Shown: one piece after another, positions 37,276 to 49,298 of the stretch
How positions within the stretch are numbered: position 1 is the first letter of the stretch
How the letters are laid out: each line of letters opens with the position of its first letter
Assembly: GCA_036346395.1 (NCBI GenBank)
Contig: CM070594.1
Location: forward strand, 26,631,385 to 26,695,384
Length of the DNA: 64,000 bases
Direction: 5' to 3'
DNA from: Hsuehochloa calcarea
Lineage: Eukaryota > Streptophyta > Magnoliopsida > Poales > Poaceae
Notes under the pieces: generated by a model
Database searches by the model: none
Told to the model about the DNA's origin: nothing
The model's input: only the letters and a program-made list of their open reading frames with translations
Program-made: the position numbers and the translations under genes

Positions 37276-39719
37276 TGTAACACCCCAGCCCAACACTGAG
37301 CCTAGAATGCCACCACACTACTCTCTAAACTAATAATTATCGACACACTATAAAATTACAGCAAGAAAAACATCAATAAACATATCCATGGACCATATAA
37401 GAACTTCCATAATTATGAATCAAGCAAGAGTAAATAAGCAAGGGGAATTATAACCAGGTAAACAATCCAGGATAGCACCAACTACTGAATCCAAATCATT
37501 GAAATAAATAATCTAGTCCAAAATGTGATCTAAACATTATTCAGCTTCTAACATGTCCAAGAGTAATCCAACATTGAATGAAAAGGTTCTTATGGCAAAT
37601 GATCATGTGATTGAAGTATGAATCTAATCCATGTGCTCTACTCGCTCTCAGTCACGGCGTTCTCGAAGATCACCTAAAGACAACAATAGAGCAAGGGTGA
37701 GTCCACGACCCAGCAAACACATCAATATACAACGAACAATAATAAATCAACAGCATTCAATAACTTCATTATCATCACATGTACTTCTATTAATATTCTC
37801 ATGTTGTTATCTTCCCTTTGTTTAACACCCATTAGTCTCATGTATGAATGCAACTCTAATCTACATGTCCACATGCACTTCTTTCGCGTATACCGGTATA
37901 GCATGAGTGAATGCTCGCGACAACATTCACTCTCAAGCCCGTTCCTCCATAAGGATCGGGGACCTCCTCCACTCCCGTGGAGTTGTGATCATTCATGATC
38001 ACCTGCTCATATGCAAAGATGCTTATGTATGAAAATGCAAACTCCAGCATATACATCATATCCAACTTTTCATCATGATTATCAACAAAGATATAGCCAT
38101 ACCATTCCATTGTTTGCAATTAAATACAATAAAAGCACAATAATAATGGTAATAGAAGATAAAGAAAACAGTGATCAATCATTGATCGCTGTCTACCATG
38201 CACTTGCCTTTACTAGTTGCGGCCTTGCGATTTGGCTAGAAGATGGCAACAAGTACGACGCCTCTCCTACATTAAATATACACAAATTTCAATACAAACT
38301 ACATCATCAAGAATAGCAATCAATAGACATCGCTCCTACCCGTCCCCAAATATACCACGCTTCTCCGGTACCGAATAGTTACCCATTGCTGTCTTGGTAC
38401 TAAAACGAACATAACTTTTGACTCAAAAGTCCGATCACGACAAACCACCCAGTTCTGGATTCTACACAAAATTCTCCTCATTTTCTTAGATTACAAAGCC
38501 TTCTAATTAAATCATCTAGCCCTCCGTTTTTAGCCCAGAAAACAGATCTGTCCGCTTCGGAACAGCGGGTCTTACTAAATTCATAACTTTTGTTTTACCC
38601 AACCAAAATTCGAGTTCGTAGATTCTACAGAACCCTTAGACAATTATCTACATCTTTCATGTAGATCAAAAACTCTAATTAGTCTATTTACTATTTTTAA
38701 TCTGCAGTCTACCAAAACAGCGCCGAAAGACGACAACCGCAAAGACAGCAGTCTTCCAAAATTCATATCTCGAAATCTACTTGTCCGCTCGACATGATTA
38801 AATATGCTATTGAAAGATATTGAAATTATCTACAATTAACTAGTAGATGATATATCCAAAATTTGCCATTAAGGTACCCGAATAAATCGTTCAACAGAAC
38901 AGCAGGCTAAACGGATCTATTAATCGATATCTCCGACTACAAACATCATATTAATTTTCCTTAATGTTCCGACCAAGCATTCTAGTCTGCGTGCAAGCAA
39001 TGCTACGGCCAACTAGTTAACTTCTACTTAGCAATAACCAATTCATCTCTTCATCTTCCACTGTACAGTATACACTTTTCTAATCACAACTCTAACTCAG
39101 TCTAAATAATTAATTAGTTCCACTAATCACATGCACTTGCATGGCACCTCCCGTGGTTATCTAATCAAAGCAGTACACTCGTTAACTCACAGCAATAAAC
39201 CAACACAAGCATACATGAGAAAAAGAAGCAGTATTAACTAGCCAAGTGAGCGGCATCAAAGAGAATGCAACAAACCTCCCAAAGTCTACACGTGACGGTT
39301 AAGCACCCAACCAAAAATCACACACGCTCGGGTGTTGTCGATGCCTGAAGGCTGAAGTGGGTGCGTGGGCGGCTTCACGCGACCAGCAAGGCGTGGGCGT
39401 GTGCATGCATGGGCAGGCGCAACGTGCGTGCGGCGTGCGCAACCACGGCGTCTACGCGGCAAACGGCAAGCAGCGGCGGCGAAGAATCAACACAAAGTGG
39501 AGGAAAAATTTGTGGCGGCTATTAGCGGCGCCGCACGGGAGGAATAAAAACTAGGGTTTAGAATTTCTGATTTCTCTCCCCACGATTCTCTTTTATATCT
39601 CACGCAGTCTAGCCCCTCCGTAAAAACTAGAAAATAATATTTTCATGTACTTACTTTGTTTAATTACGCAAAGGCCCTTAAGAGCTTATTACTATTATTA
39701 TTATTTTCAGAATATTACA
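37276..39719 (-). repeat. Chromovirus 3' LTR (left)
   Basis: 2444 bp, near-identical to 44842-47267 and recognisably related to 60418-62721. It has a minus-strand TATA box around 39590-39600 (AGATATAAAA), with a GC-rich transcribed leader to its left. Open frames here (37631-38316, 39357-39554) recur in the other LTRs and are not genes. Confidence 0.95.
39590..39600 (-). promoter_or_regulatory. TATA box in chromovirus left LTR
   Basis: AGATATAAAAG on the minus strand, matched at 47138-47148 in the right LTR. A related TATATAAAT box lies at about 62,544-62,553 in the third LTR copy. Confidence 0.55.
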
Positions 39720-39733
39720 TTCTACCCCCCTTA
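39720..39733 (-). other. Chromovirus polypurine tract
   Basis: Minus strand TAAGGGGGGTAGAA directly next to the inner edge of the left (3') LTR. Confidence 0.8.
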
Positions 39734-39796
39734 ACAAAATTCGACCCCGAATTCTACTCGCCGTACTACTAAAAAAAAACAACTACACTGTTGAAA

Positions 39797-40696
39797 TTAA
39801 ACAACAAAATAATACATACCAGACATGAACAACTCCGGATACTGCTCGTGCATGCGAGACTCCAACTCCCAAGTCGCCTCTCTCTCAGAATGATGCGTCC
39901 ACAGCACCTTGACGTATACCAACGTCTTGTGCCTCAGCCTCGCTCCGACCTCTCTAAAATGCGCCTCTGGATGCGACTCAACCTGTGAGTCTTGCTCAAT
40001 AGTCAGCGGCTCCAATGAAATCTTATGCTCTGGGTCTTTCAAAAATTTTCTCAGCATCGAGACGTGAAACACATTGTGAACTCCACGCATGGACTCAGGA
40101 AGGTCCAGGCGGTAGGCTAACTTTCCAATTCTTGCAATAATCGAGAACGGTCCAACGTACCTCGGGCTAAGCTTCCCTTTGGTACCGAACCGAACAATAC
40201 CTTTAGTGGGAGACACTTTCAAGAGCACCTGGTCACCCACCGCAAACTCCAAGTCACGCCTCCTCACATCAGCATAGCTTTTCTGTCTGCTCTGAGCTGC
40301 TAACAGATTCTGCCTCACCGTGGCGACGCGCTCAACGGTCTTCTGAATCTAGTCCGGACCCAAAACTGCCTTCTCTCCCACTGCATCCCAACAAAGTGGC
40401 GATCTGCACTTCCGCCCATAGAGAACCTCAAATGGCGCGGCTCTAATACTGGAATGGTAACTATTATTATAAGCAAACTCTGCAAGTGGCAACTGGTCCT
40501 CCCAACTACCCTTCCAAGACAAAGCATAAGACCGCAACATGTCCTCCAAAGTCCGAATAGTGCGCTCATTGCCCATCATGCGTGGGTGAAGCAGCAGACT
40601 CGAGCGGTTGTGTGCCCAATGCACTCTGCAGACTCTCCCAGAACTTGGAGACAAACTTCGCGTCCCTGTCAGAAATGATGGTCTTTGGTACACCAT
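39797..40696 (-). pseudogene. Chromovirus integrase C-terminus and chromodomain-like end
   Basis: Two frames. 40696-40349 carries the end of the integrase core ('RTIRTLEDMLRSYALSW', 'LPLAEFAYNNSYHSSI', 'FEVLYGRKCRSPLCW'). 40318-39797 carries 'QSRQKSYADVRRRDLEF', 'GDQVLLKVSPTKG', 'KLSPRYVGPFSI' and 'GVHNVFHVSMLRKFL'. A terminal stretch, 'LVYVKVLWTHHSEREATWE' then 'EQYPELF', has the aromatic/WExE pattern of a chromodomain, which in chromoviruses steers integration to particular chromatin. One stop or shift at about 40,330 separates the frames. Confidence 0.85.
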
Positions 40697-42140
40697 GCAG
40701 TCTCACTATTTCACGCACATAAATAGGAGCTAGATCACTCGCTGAATTTGTCGTGCGAATAGGAATGAAGTGCGCAAACTTGCTGAATCGATCCACCACT
40801 ACCCAAACAGCATCCTTCCCTCGCGGCGTACGAGGTAATGCCACCACAAAGTCCATAGAGATATCATTCCAAGGCCACTGGGGAACCTCCAAAGGCTGCA
40901 ACAACCCTGCAGGACGCTTATGCTCAGCTTTCACTTGCTGACAAACACCGCAAGAAGCCACATAATTAGCAATGTCCACCTTCATCCTTTTCCACCAAAA
41001 ATTATGTTTCAAATCTCGATACATCTTAGTCTCACCAGGATGAACAGTGTATGGAGTACGATGTGCCTCCCTCAAGATATCATCTTTGACCTCCGCCTTT
41101 TGCGGCACGCAAAGACGGCCTTTAAACCTCAAAGCACCAAAATCATCCATGCTAAAATCACTCTCTTTGCCCTCATCCAGACGCTTCCTAACCTCCTGTA
41201 ATAACCGGTCACTCTGTTGTGCTTTTCGCTGCACGCGGAATAGTGACTCAAGAATCAACTGTGTCTCAACATGTGATGTGCCCGCATAACAATAAGATAT
41301 TCCCATGCGATCAAAATCAGCAATGAGGCAATCTAGTGTAGCGAGAGTCGCCTTGCGACTAAGAGCATCAGCAACAATATTGGCCTTGCCTTGATGATAC
41401 TGAATAGTAAGATCATAGTCCTTGATCAACTCCAACCACCTCCTTTGCCTCAAATTCAGATCCTTCTGAGTGAAGATATATTTGAGACTCTTGTGATCAG
41501 TGAAAATATCACAAGGCTCACCGTAAAGATAATGCCTCCAAATCTTCAGAGCAAAGACAACCGCAGCCAACTCCAAATCATGAGCGGGATAATTCTGCTT
41601 GTGTTTCTTTAACTGTCTCGACGCATAAGCAATCACCTTACCGTCTTGCATGAGAACACAGCCAAGACCCACTCGAGACGCATCTGAGAAGACTGTGAAC
41701 CGCTTCCCTGGCTCGGGAAGATTGAGAATAGGAGAGGTCACCAACCTCTCTTTCAAAATGCAAAAACTACGCTCACACTCATCAGTCCACTGGAATCTCA
41801 CACCTTTCTGGGTAAGCTGAGACATCGGTTTGGCGATGATAGAGAAATCCTGCACAAAACGCCGATAATAACCAGCCAAGCCCAAGAAACTCCTCACCTC
41901 CTTCACACTAGTCGGCCTCTTCCAATCCACCACTGTAGAGACCTTGCTAGGATCAACAGCAATGCCCTGAGGATTTATCAAATGACCCAGGAAACTCACT
42001 TCTGAAATCCAGAACTCACACTTCTTCAACTTAGCATAGAATTTGTGCTCTCTCAAAGTCTCTAAAACCAGCCTCAAATGACGCTCATGCTCCTCATTGG
42101 TCTTGGAATAGATAAGAATATCATCAATGAACACCACCAC
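40566..42140 (-). pseudogene. Chromovirus RT (C-terminal part), RNase H and integrase
   Basis: 524 codons open. In order: 'VVFIDDILIYSK' (FIDD polymerase motif), 'FLGHLINPQGI', 'VRSFLGLAGYYRRF', RNase H start 'FTVFSDASRVGLGCVL', 'HDLELAAVVFALKIWRHYL', 'FTDHKSLKYIF', 'ADALSRK', the integrase HHCC region ('HPGETKMYRDLK', 'CGVCQQVKAEH'), and the core 'ISMDFVVALP', 'DRFSKFAHFIP', 'IISDRDAKF'. The frame fails at about 40,620, where the normally invariant HPQTDGQ-type motif is garbled at CAG/CTG triplets. Its start at 42140 is only the first Met after the upstream shift. Confidence 0.9.
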
Positions 42141-43541
42141 GAAGTCATTAGATACTCGTGTAACATGTTGTTCATGGTCTCCATAAAAATAGCAGGTGCA
42201 TTAGTCAGTCCAAAAGACATAACTTTGAATTCATAATGCCCATACCGGTGGAGAAAGCGCTCTTCTCTACATCACGCTCACGCACACGGATTTGATTATA
42301 CCACGATCGAGATCGATCTTGGAGAATACTTGAGCTCCATTCAACCGATCAAACAAGTCCTCAATGCGGGGCAATGGATATTTGTTCTTGATTGTGACTG
42401 CATTAAGCGCACGGTAATCAACACACATGCACCAACTCCCATCCTTCTTCTCTGTGAACAGAACAGGAGCTCCCCACGGCGATACGCTACGCCTGATCAA
42501 ACCTTTAGCCAAGAAATCATCCAATTGATTCTTCAACTCGTCCTGAAACGGACGTGCTAGTCGATATGGAGACATCGAGATGGGACGAGTACCCGGAACA
42601 AGATCAATGGGAAACTCCACGTCTCGCGCAGGTGGCAAGCCCGGAAGCTCAGCCGGAAACACATCTGGATAATCACTAACCACTGGAATTTTCTCAATCT
42701 GCGAAGCCACGCTCGGTTTCTCAGCAAGAGCTAAGAGAAGCCCTGTTTTCACTGCACGCTGGTCGGGAAACAGTCCAGCCAATACTGAAAGAGAACGCGG
42801 AGGCGCACTCCCCTGAAACATCAAAGTCTCCCCAGACAAGGTTTGCACAGACACTGTTCTACAGAAACAGGATATCACGGCTCGATAAGAGTGCAACCAA
42901 TCCATACCCAAGATAACGTCGAACGGATCCATTTGAATAACTATCAAATTCGCCGTGAACTTCTCTCCATCAATGACAATAGAGCACCCAGGACAAACAG
43001 TAGAGCTCGCAATAATACCCCCAGGAGAACTAACCAACACTGATTGAGAAATGCACTGCATACTCAACTTCGCTCTCCTAGCAAACGCCGTCGAGACAAA
43101 CGAAAAGGTAGCCCCTGAATCAAAAACGACTAAAGCATCAAACGAATCCACAAGCAAAGTACCTGTCACCATGTCAGGACGACCCGCGGACTCCGCTGTG
43201 GGCATGGCGTACACTCCAGGTGGCGCCATGGCGAAAGAAGACGACGCAGGGGCGGCAAGAGCCCCAACAATCTGCTGTGGCGGTGCAGGTAAAGCCGGTC
43301 GTGTAACCTGAAGTGGTGCCGGAGGTGGCGGCTGCCAGTAGTACCCTACTGGAGGTGCCCAAGCTGAAGGAAGTAGCGGTGCAGGAGGAGCAGCCATCAT
43401 CTGGAAAGATCCTCGAGCAGGACCCACTGAAGAAGAAGATGGCACAGGCTCCCACATGATCACGCTAAGCGGGGTTACGGCGACACACCGCTCCTTGTGA
43501 CCCGGTCGGCCACACCGACGGCAATCTCCGTCCAAGAGCAC
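42141..43541 (-). pseudogene. Chromovirus zinc knuckle, protease and RT N-terminus
   Basis: Open from 43541 to 42267. The second Cys/His motif is CRRCGRPGHKERC. A Pro/Ala-rich linker follows, then retropepsin with 'VVFDSGATFSFVS' (catalytic DSG) and 'VILGMDWLHSY'. The RT start is 'ELPGLPPARDVEFPIDLVPGT', 'SPWGAPVLFTEKKDG', 'CVDYRALNAVTIKNKYPLPRI' and 'FSKIDL'. The frame then slips by one base at about 42,310 within the 'LRSGY' motif, and the RT palm before FIDD is read in another frame (42,290-42,141). A related but more damaged copy is at 58,193-58,800. Confidence 0.9.
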
Positions 43542-44579
43542 TCAAGCAGCCATGTGTCCATCACCGCACTTAAAGCAAAGCATGCCCTGCCTTGGGACAG
43601 GACGAAGAGCCGGAGTACCTGCAAAAGGACGAGGTGCCGAAGAAGGGAACGACCTCGACTGCTTAGACTTGGAGGATTGCGGTCCTCCCTTGAATTTCTT
43701 GAAAGCGGGTCGCTGAACAGACCCACTTCCCTCACTAGAGCTCCTCTTCTGGTCACCACCAGAAGCAACTAGTCCACCAGAGGCTTGCTGCCCCTTTGTG
43801 AGCTGCATCTCCAACTCCATGCCCCTAGCTTGCTCCACAACAGAGCTGTAGTCACGGAGTGGAGTAGCTCCCAACACATGCCTGCACTTTCGAGGTGAGA
43901 CCCGACGGAACCTCTTGGCTTTCTGAAGATCATCGTTCGCTACCGAAGGGACAAAGCGAACCAAGTTGTTGAACTCAGCCTCATACTCAGCAATAGACCT
44001 CTTCCCCTGAGCAAAGGTCGTCAAGGCAACCTCCATCTTCTCAACAAAAGAGTAGGGGTAGAACTTTCCCTTGAACTGATCAACAAAGTCCTCCCAAGTG
44101 ATCGACCTTGAGTGGCGGTCCTCGAAGACAACACGCCCTCCCACCAAATATCCTGCCCTTTCAACCGAAGGCTACAAACGGACCCTCGATGTGAAGACAT
44201 CTCCAAAGCTCCAAATTGCCTCTCCATGTAGCGCAACCACCATTGCTCGGACCGGTGTGCCCGACCACAAGCGGATCCAACCTCAACCCCATCCACTCTC
44301 GGTGACATCCGCGCCTCGGGAACCGGTGGATGTGCGGCAGAGCAACAACAGATGCCGCAAAGAATGGGGGCTACGGCGCTGTTGACGAAGAGCACGGATC
44401 TCCCACCAACTCTCTCAAGAAAGCGGGGTCTCATCTCGACCCCAACCGGAGGCGGGTCAGCAAAGAACCCCTCGACTCATCGACTCAATCACTACAGGAG
44501 GTGGTTCCACGGAACCTCGCCCGCGGCCCCGACCTCCACGACCGCGGCCACCACGACCACGTCCTCTACCCCTCGGCAT
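43540..44579 (-). pseudogene. Chromovirus gag with Arg-Gly-rich N-terminus
   Basis: The probable start ATG at 44579 opens with alternating Arg/Gly (RGRGRG, GGRGRG) for about 20 residues. It then has 'RPRFLERVGG' and, after indels, 'WLRYMERQFGALEMSS', 'ITWEDFVDQFKGKFYPYSFVEKM', 'AEYEAEFNNLVRFVP' and 'EQARGMELEMQL'. A partial knuckle CFKCGDGH follows and then a stop. It is one structural gene spread over at least three frames (44434-44021, 44147-43542). The RG-rich start suggests RNA binding; that is inference. Confidence 0.8.
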
Positions 44580-44827
44580 AGCTATCAACCACAATCAACA
44601 ATACAAAATGAGTTCAAAGGTCAAAAATAAAATCATGCATCAATGAACAACATAACGGAAGCGTAAACACTATATTCGTACCTCTCTCTAACCTACTGTG
44701 CACTAGTGTGTCAAATTTTAGGTTAGTTAACCATTAGCAAATTTTAGTTGATTTACTAAACTAAAACAAATTTTAACAATTTTAGTTTGCCTATGTTGTT
44801 AATCTATTCACCACAGACCTAAAACCC
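44580..44827. other. Chromovirus 5' untranslated leader
   Basis: AT-rich 250-base leader between the primer-binding site and the gag ATG. The same text recurs at 60,170-60,403 in the truncated copy. Confidence 0.6.
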
Positions 44828-44839
44828 GCTCTGATACCA
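44828..44839 (-). other. Chromovirus primer-binding site, tRNA-iMet
   Basis: Minus strand TGGTATCAGAGC, exactly complementary to the plant initiator-Met tRNA 3' end, two bases from the 5' (right) LTR. An identical site is at 60404-60415. Confidence 0.92.
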
Positions 44840-44841
44840 AC

Positions 44842-47267
44842 TGTAACACCCCAGCCCAACACTGAGCCTAGAATGCCACCACACTACTCTCTAAACTAAT
44901 AATTATCGACACACTATAAAATTACAGCAAGAAAAACATCAATAAACATATCCATGGACCACATAAGAACTTCCATAATTATGAATCAAGCAAGAGTAAA
45001 TAAGCAAGGGGAATTATAACCAGGTAAACAATCCAGGATAGCACCAACTACTGAATCCAAATCATTGAAATAAATAATCTAGTCCAAAATGTGATCTAAA
45101 CATTATTCAGCTTCTAACATGTCCAAGAGTAATCCAACATTGAATGAAAAGGTTCTTATGGCAAATGATCATGTGATTGAAGTATGAATCTAATCCATGT
45201 GCTCTACTCGCTCTCAGTCACGGCGTTCTCGAAGATCACCTAAAGACAACAATAGAGCAAGGGTGAGTCCACGACTCAGCAAACACATCAATATACAACG
45301 AACAATAATAAATCAACAGCATTCAATAACTTCATTATCATCACATGTACTTCTATTAATATTCTCATGTTGTTATCTTCCCTTTGTTTAACACCCATTA
45401 GTCTCATGTATGAATGCAACTCTAATCTACATGTCCACATGCACTTCTTTCGCGTATACCGGTATAGCATGAGTGAATGCTCGCGACAACATTCACTCTC
45501 AAGCCCGTTCCTCCATAAGGATCGGGACCTCCTCCACTCCGTGGAGTTGTGATCATTCATGATCACTGCTCATATGCAAAGATGCTTATGTATGAAAATG
45601 CAAACTCCAGCATATACATCATATCCAACTTTTCATCATGATTATCAACAAAGATATAGCCATACCATTCCATTGTTTGCAATTAAATACAATAAAAGCA
45701 CAATAATAATGGTAATAGAAGATAAAGAAAACAGTGATCAATCATTGATCGCTGTCTACCATGCACTTGCCTTTACTAGTTGCGACGCACGATTTGGCTA
45801 GAAGATGGCAACAAGTACGACGCCTCTCCTACATTAAATATACACAAATTTCAATACAAACTACATCATCAAGAATAGCAATCAATAGACATCGCTCCTA
45901 CCCGTCCCCAAATATACCACGCTTCTCCGGTACCGAATAGTTACCCATTGCTGTCTTGGTACTAAAACGAACATAACTTTTGACTCAAAAGTCCGATCAC
46001 GACAAACCACCCAGTTCTGGATTCTACACAAAATTCTCCTCATTTTCTTAGATTACAAAGCCTTCTAATTAAATCATCCAGCCCTCCGTTTTTAGCCCAG
46101 AAAACAGATCTGTCCGCTTCGGAACAGCGGGTCTTACTAAATTCATAACTTTTGTTTTACCCAACCAAAATTCGAGTTCTTAGATTCTACAGAACCCTTA
46201 GACAATTATCTACATCTTTCATGTAGATCAAAAACTCTAATTAGTCTATTTACTATTTTTAATCTGCAGTCTACCAAAACAGCGCCGAAAGACGACAACC
46301 GCAAAGACAGCAGTCTTCCAAAATTCATATCTCGAAATCTACTTGTCCGCTCGACATGATTAAATATGCTATTGAAAGATATTGAAATTATCTACAATTA
46401 ACTAGTAGATGATATATCCAAAATTTGCCATTAAGATACCCGAATAAATCGTTCAACAGAACAGGCTAAACGGATCTATTAATCGATATCTCCGACTACA
46501 AACATCATATTAATTTTCCTTAATGTTCCGACCAAGCATTCTAGTCTGCGTGCAAGCAATGCTACGGCCAACTAGTTAACTTCTACTTAGCAATAACCAA
46601 TTCATCTCTTCATCTTCCACTGTACAGTATACACTTTTCTAATCACAACTCTAACTCAGTCTAAATAATTAATTAGTTCCACTAATCACATGCACTTGCA
46701 TGGCACCTCCCGTGGTTATCTAATCAAAGCAGTACACTCGTTAACTCACAGCAATAAACCAACACAAGCATACATGAGAAAAAGAAGCAGTATTAACTAG
46801 CCAAGTGACAGCATCAAAAGAGAATGCAACAAACCTCCCAAAGTCTACACGTGACGGTTAAGCACCCAACCAAAAATCACACACGCTCGGGTGTTGTCGA
46901 TGCCTGAAGGCTGAAGTGGGTGCGTGGGCGGCTTCACGCGACCAGCAAGGCGTGGGCGTGTGCATGCATGGCAAAGCAGCGTGCTTGCGCGTCGGCGCAA
47001 CCACGACGTCTAGCGGCAAGCAGCGTGGCGGCGGAATCAACGCAGCGTTGGAGGAAAAATTTGTGGCGGCTATTAGCGGCGCCGCACGGGAGGAATAAAA
47101 CTAGGGTTTAGAATTTCGATTTCTCTCCCACGATTCTCTTTTATATCTCACGCAGTCTAGCCCCTCCGTAAAAACTAGAAAATAATATTTTCATGTACTT
47201 ACTTTGTTTAATTACGCAAAGGCCCTTAAGAGCTTATTACTATTATTATTATTTTCAGAATATTACA
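44842..47267 (-). repeat. Chromovirus 5' LTR (right)
   Basis: 2426 bp partner of 37276-39719. Most differences by eye are single-base gaps in C/G runs, CTG/CG changes, and a divergent GC-rich patch near 46,960-47,050 corresponding to 39,400-39,500. Confidence 0.95.
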
Positions 47268-47272
47268 CTTTT

Positions 47273-49298
47273 GGTTGGACGCATGAGCGTTTCTTGATCC
47301 AGGTGGTGCGTTGGTGCCTTCTAAAGGAATGCCTTTGCCAAGTGATACCTCCTTGGTCCGGTCGGAAGGCTTTGGGGATATCTTTAGCCTTGAGTGCTTG
47401 ACCTGCATGGTGTGCGGATTAGCTTCTCTAGTCAGAAGTTCATCGACCAATTTTAAGGATTTCTAATCACATGCATAAGCCATTTTTCGATCTCCTCAAA
47501 CTGTGATGGCTCCCTTCGGTCCTGGCATTTTCAAACTTTGATAACCATAGTGCGTGGCTATCAGAAATTTGGCTAAAGCAGGACGACCAAAGATTCCATT
47601 GTATGCGGTTTCGAAATCTACCACATCAAATGGAACCTTTTCTGTTCGGAAGTTGTCGGGTCTTTCGAACGTAACCGGCAGGGATAGTTGTCCTATCGAT
47701 TTGGCAGTAGAACCAGGAACTATACCTTGGAAGGCATATTTCACGGGTTTTACCTTAGACTTGGGATCTACATCTCTTCCAATTCTCCCATAAATAAAAT
47801 ATTTAAAAAACTACCTCTATCTATTAAGACTCGATGAACTTTACAGTTGTTAATAGTAGGTTCAACTACAATAGGAAACCAGCCTGGGCGAGTCGACGGG
47901 ATGGGGCAGTCTTCTTTGCTAAGGAGATTACAGTTTCCGACCACTTGGATGGCTCGACAGTGATCGGAGACTTAGCAATGTTCACCTCCCGCTCTACGGC
48001 CTTCAGATGATGTCTTAACTCGTACGATAAGGATCCACCAAAAGTCATATCGACTGTGTGTTGCGGCTCCTAGTACTCCATCTCTTCGTCACCATCTTTG
48101 TCCTTCTTGGAGTTTGGTTCTCCGAGTTCTGTTATAGAGGGGAATGAACCTTTACCTGAGTAGTAATGTTCCAGTTTCTTTTGCTAGGCCTGGCAGGTGC
48201 GCAAATCATGCCGTGCTACCTGGTGAAGTGGACACCACTTCTTATTTTTCTTGTAATCGCTGGTCGGAGCCTTAGACTTATTTCGACCAGTGAAGTCTCT
48301 CTTGCCATTGATAAACTTTTCAAAAATTGCAAGGACTTCCTCGTTATCGGGCTTGCGATTCTTCTTGTTCTTGAGAGACTTCGTGCTTTTCTTCTCTTGT
48401 TTCTCCAGGCCTGACTAGGGATTTTTATCCTTTCGATCAATAGCATCGCACCATTTGAGCGCTTCACTAGTGGCCGCATACTTGTCTACCATTTCAAAAA
48501 GATCGATGGTTGTCCGTGGAGGATATATTGCAATATCCTCTGTAAACCAGCGATTCCGTAGTCCTGCATTAAAAGCCTGAATAGCAAAAGATTTAGCTAT
48601 CTCTAGGATAGAATTTCGAACCTGACAGAATCTCTTGATATATTATCGAAGAGTTTTGTTGGTTTTTTTTGCTTCATCCGATGAAAATCATCCTCATTCC
48701 CGGGACGATCATACGTCCCTTGAAAGTTGGCGATCATAGTATTGCAGAGCTGCTCTCAAGTATAGATAGATCCGACCGATAGGTTGAACAACTACGAGCG
48801 GGCAGACCCTTCAAGGACCGGGGGCAAGTAATTTTCCATCATGTTGTCGTTACCACCAGCAGCTTTGATGACAGTAGTATAAATTTGAAGAAATTATAAT
48901 GGGTTCTGAGTCTCATTCAACATTTCTATGTTGGCTGGACGGAACCTGTCCAGACAACGAATAGCTTGGAGACCTGTCGAAAATGCTTAGCAGCCCGTAA
49001 TGGAATCATGGCGCTTTCTCTGAAAAGGAGTTGGATTGCAATCAGTTGGGGATCGGTTCCTCATATTTGCATACCTAGGATCCGGTGTCTCAATTCGGTT
49101 GTGGACGTTATGATAACGTCTTTGACCACCTGCTTGGTTTAGATGATGTCTGAGATCGCCTGAATTAAGCGGTCGGTCCTCTTGATAAGGAGGAGTGGCT
49201 ATCGTGAAGAGTCGTCTTCCCTCGTGATTTCCTAGTCGGATCCTACAAGAGGATCTTGGTGTTGATTGGTCCTCCGCTCGACCAGGCTGTCCTCTACT
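47273..49298 (-). pseudogene. Tat gag C-terminal part, protease and linker
   Basis: Minus strand between the chromovirus and the solo LTR. Gag core pieces near 48,960-48,600 include 'LEGSARSWLFNL' and 'NFQGTYDRPGNEDDF'. A basic, zinc-knuckle-like region follows ('KWCPLHQVARHDLRTC'), then the protease approach ('MTFGGSLSYELRHHLKAVEREV') at 48,048-47,866. The conserved Tat linker 'LPVTFERPDNFRTEKVPFDVVDFETAYNGIFGRPALAKF' is split over 47,744-47,496. Stops occur at about 48,415 and 48,190. It continues at 37,270 after removal of the chromovirus. Confidence 0.8.

Larger units (their letters stand above)
37271..47272 (-). mobile_element. Full-length Tekay/Del-like chromovirus
   Basis: 37276-47267 (9992 bp) inside the Tat element, with the 5-bp duplication CTTTT at 37271-37275 and 47268-47272. 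LTRs of 2444 and 2426 bp begin TGTAACACCCC and end AATATTACA. An exact initiator-Met primer site, a G-rich purine tract, gag and a pol with a C-terminal chromodomain-like segment are all present. The two LTRs differ only at scattered positions by eye, so the insertion is the youngest in the nest. The Tekay/Del assignment rests on the integrase end ('GVHNVFHVSMLRKF') and on LTR length; it is inference. Confidence 0.95.
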
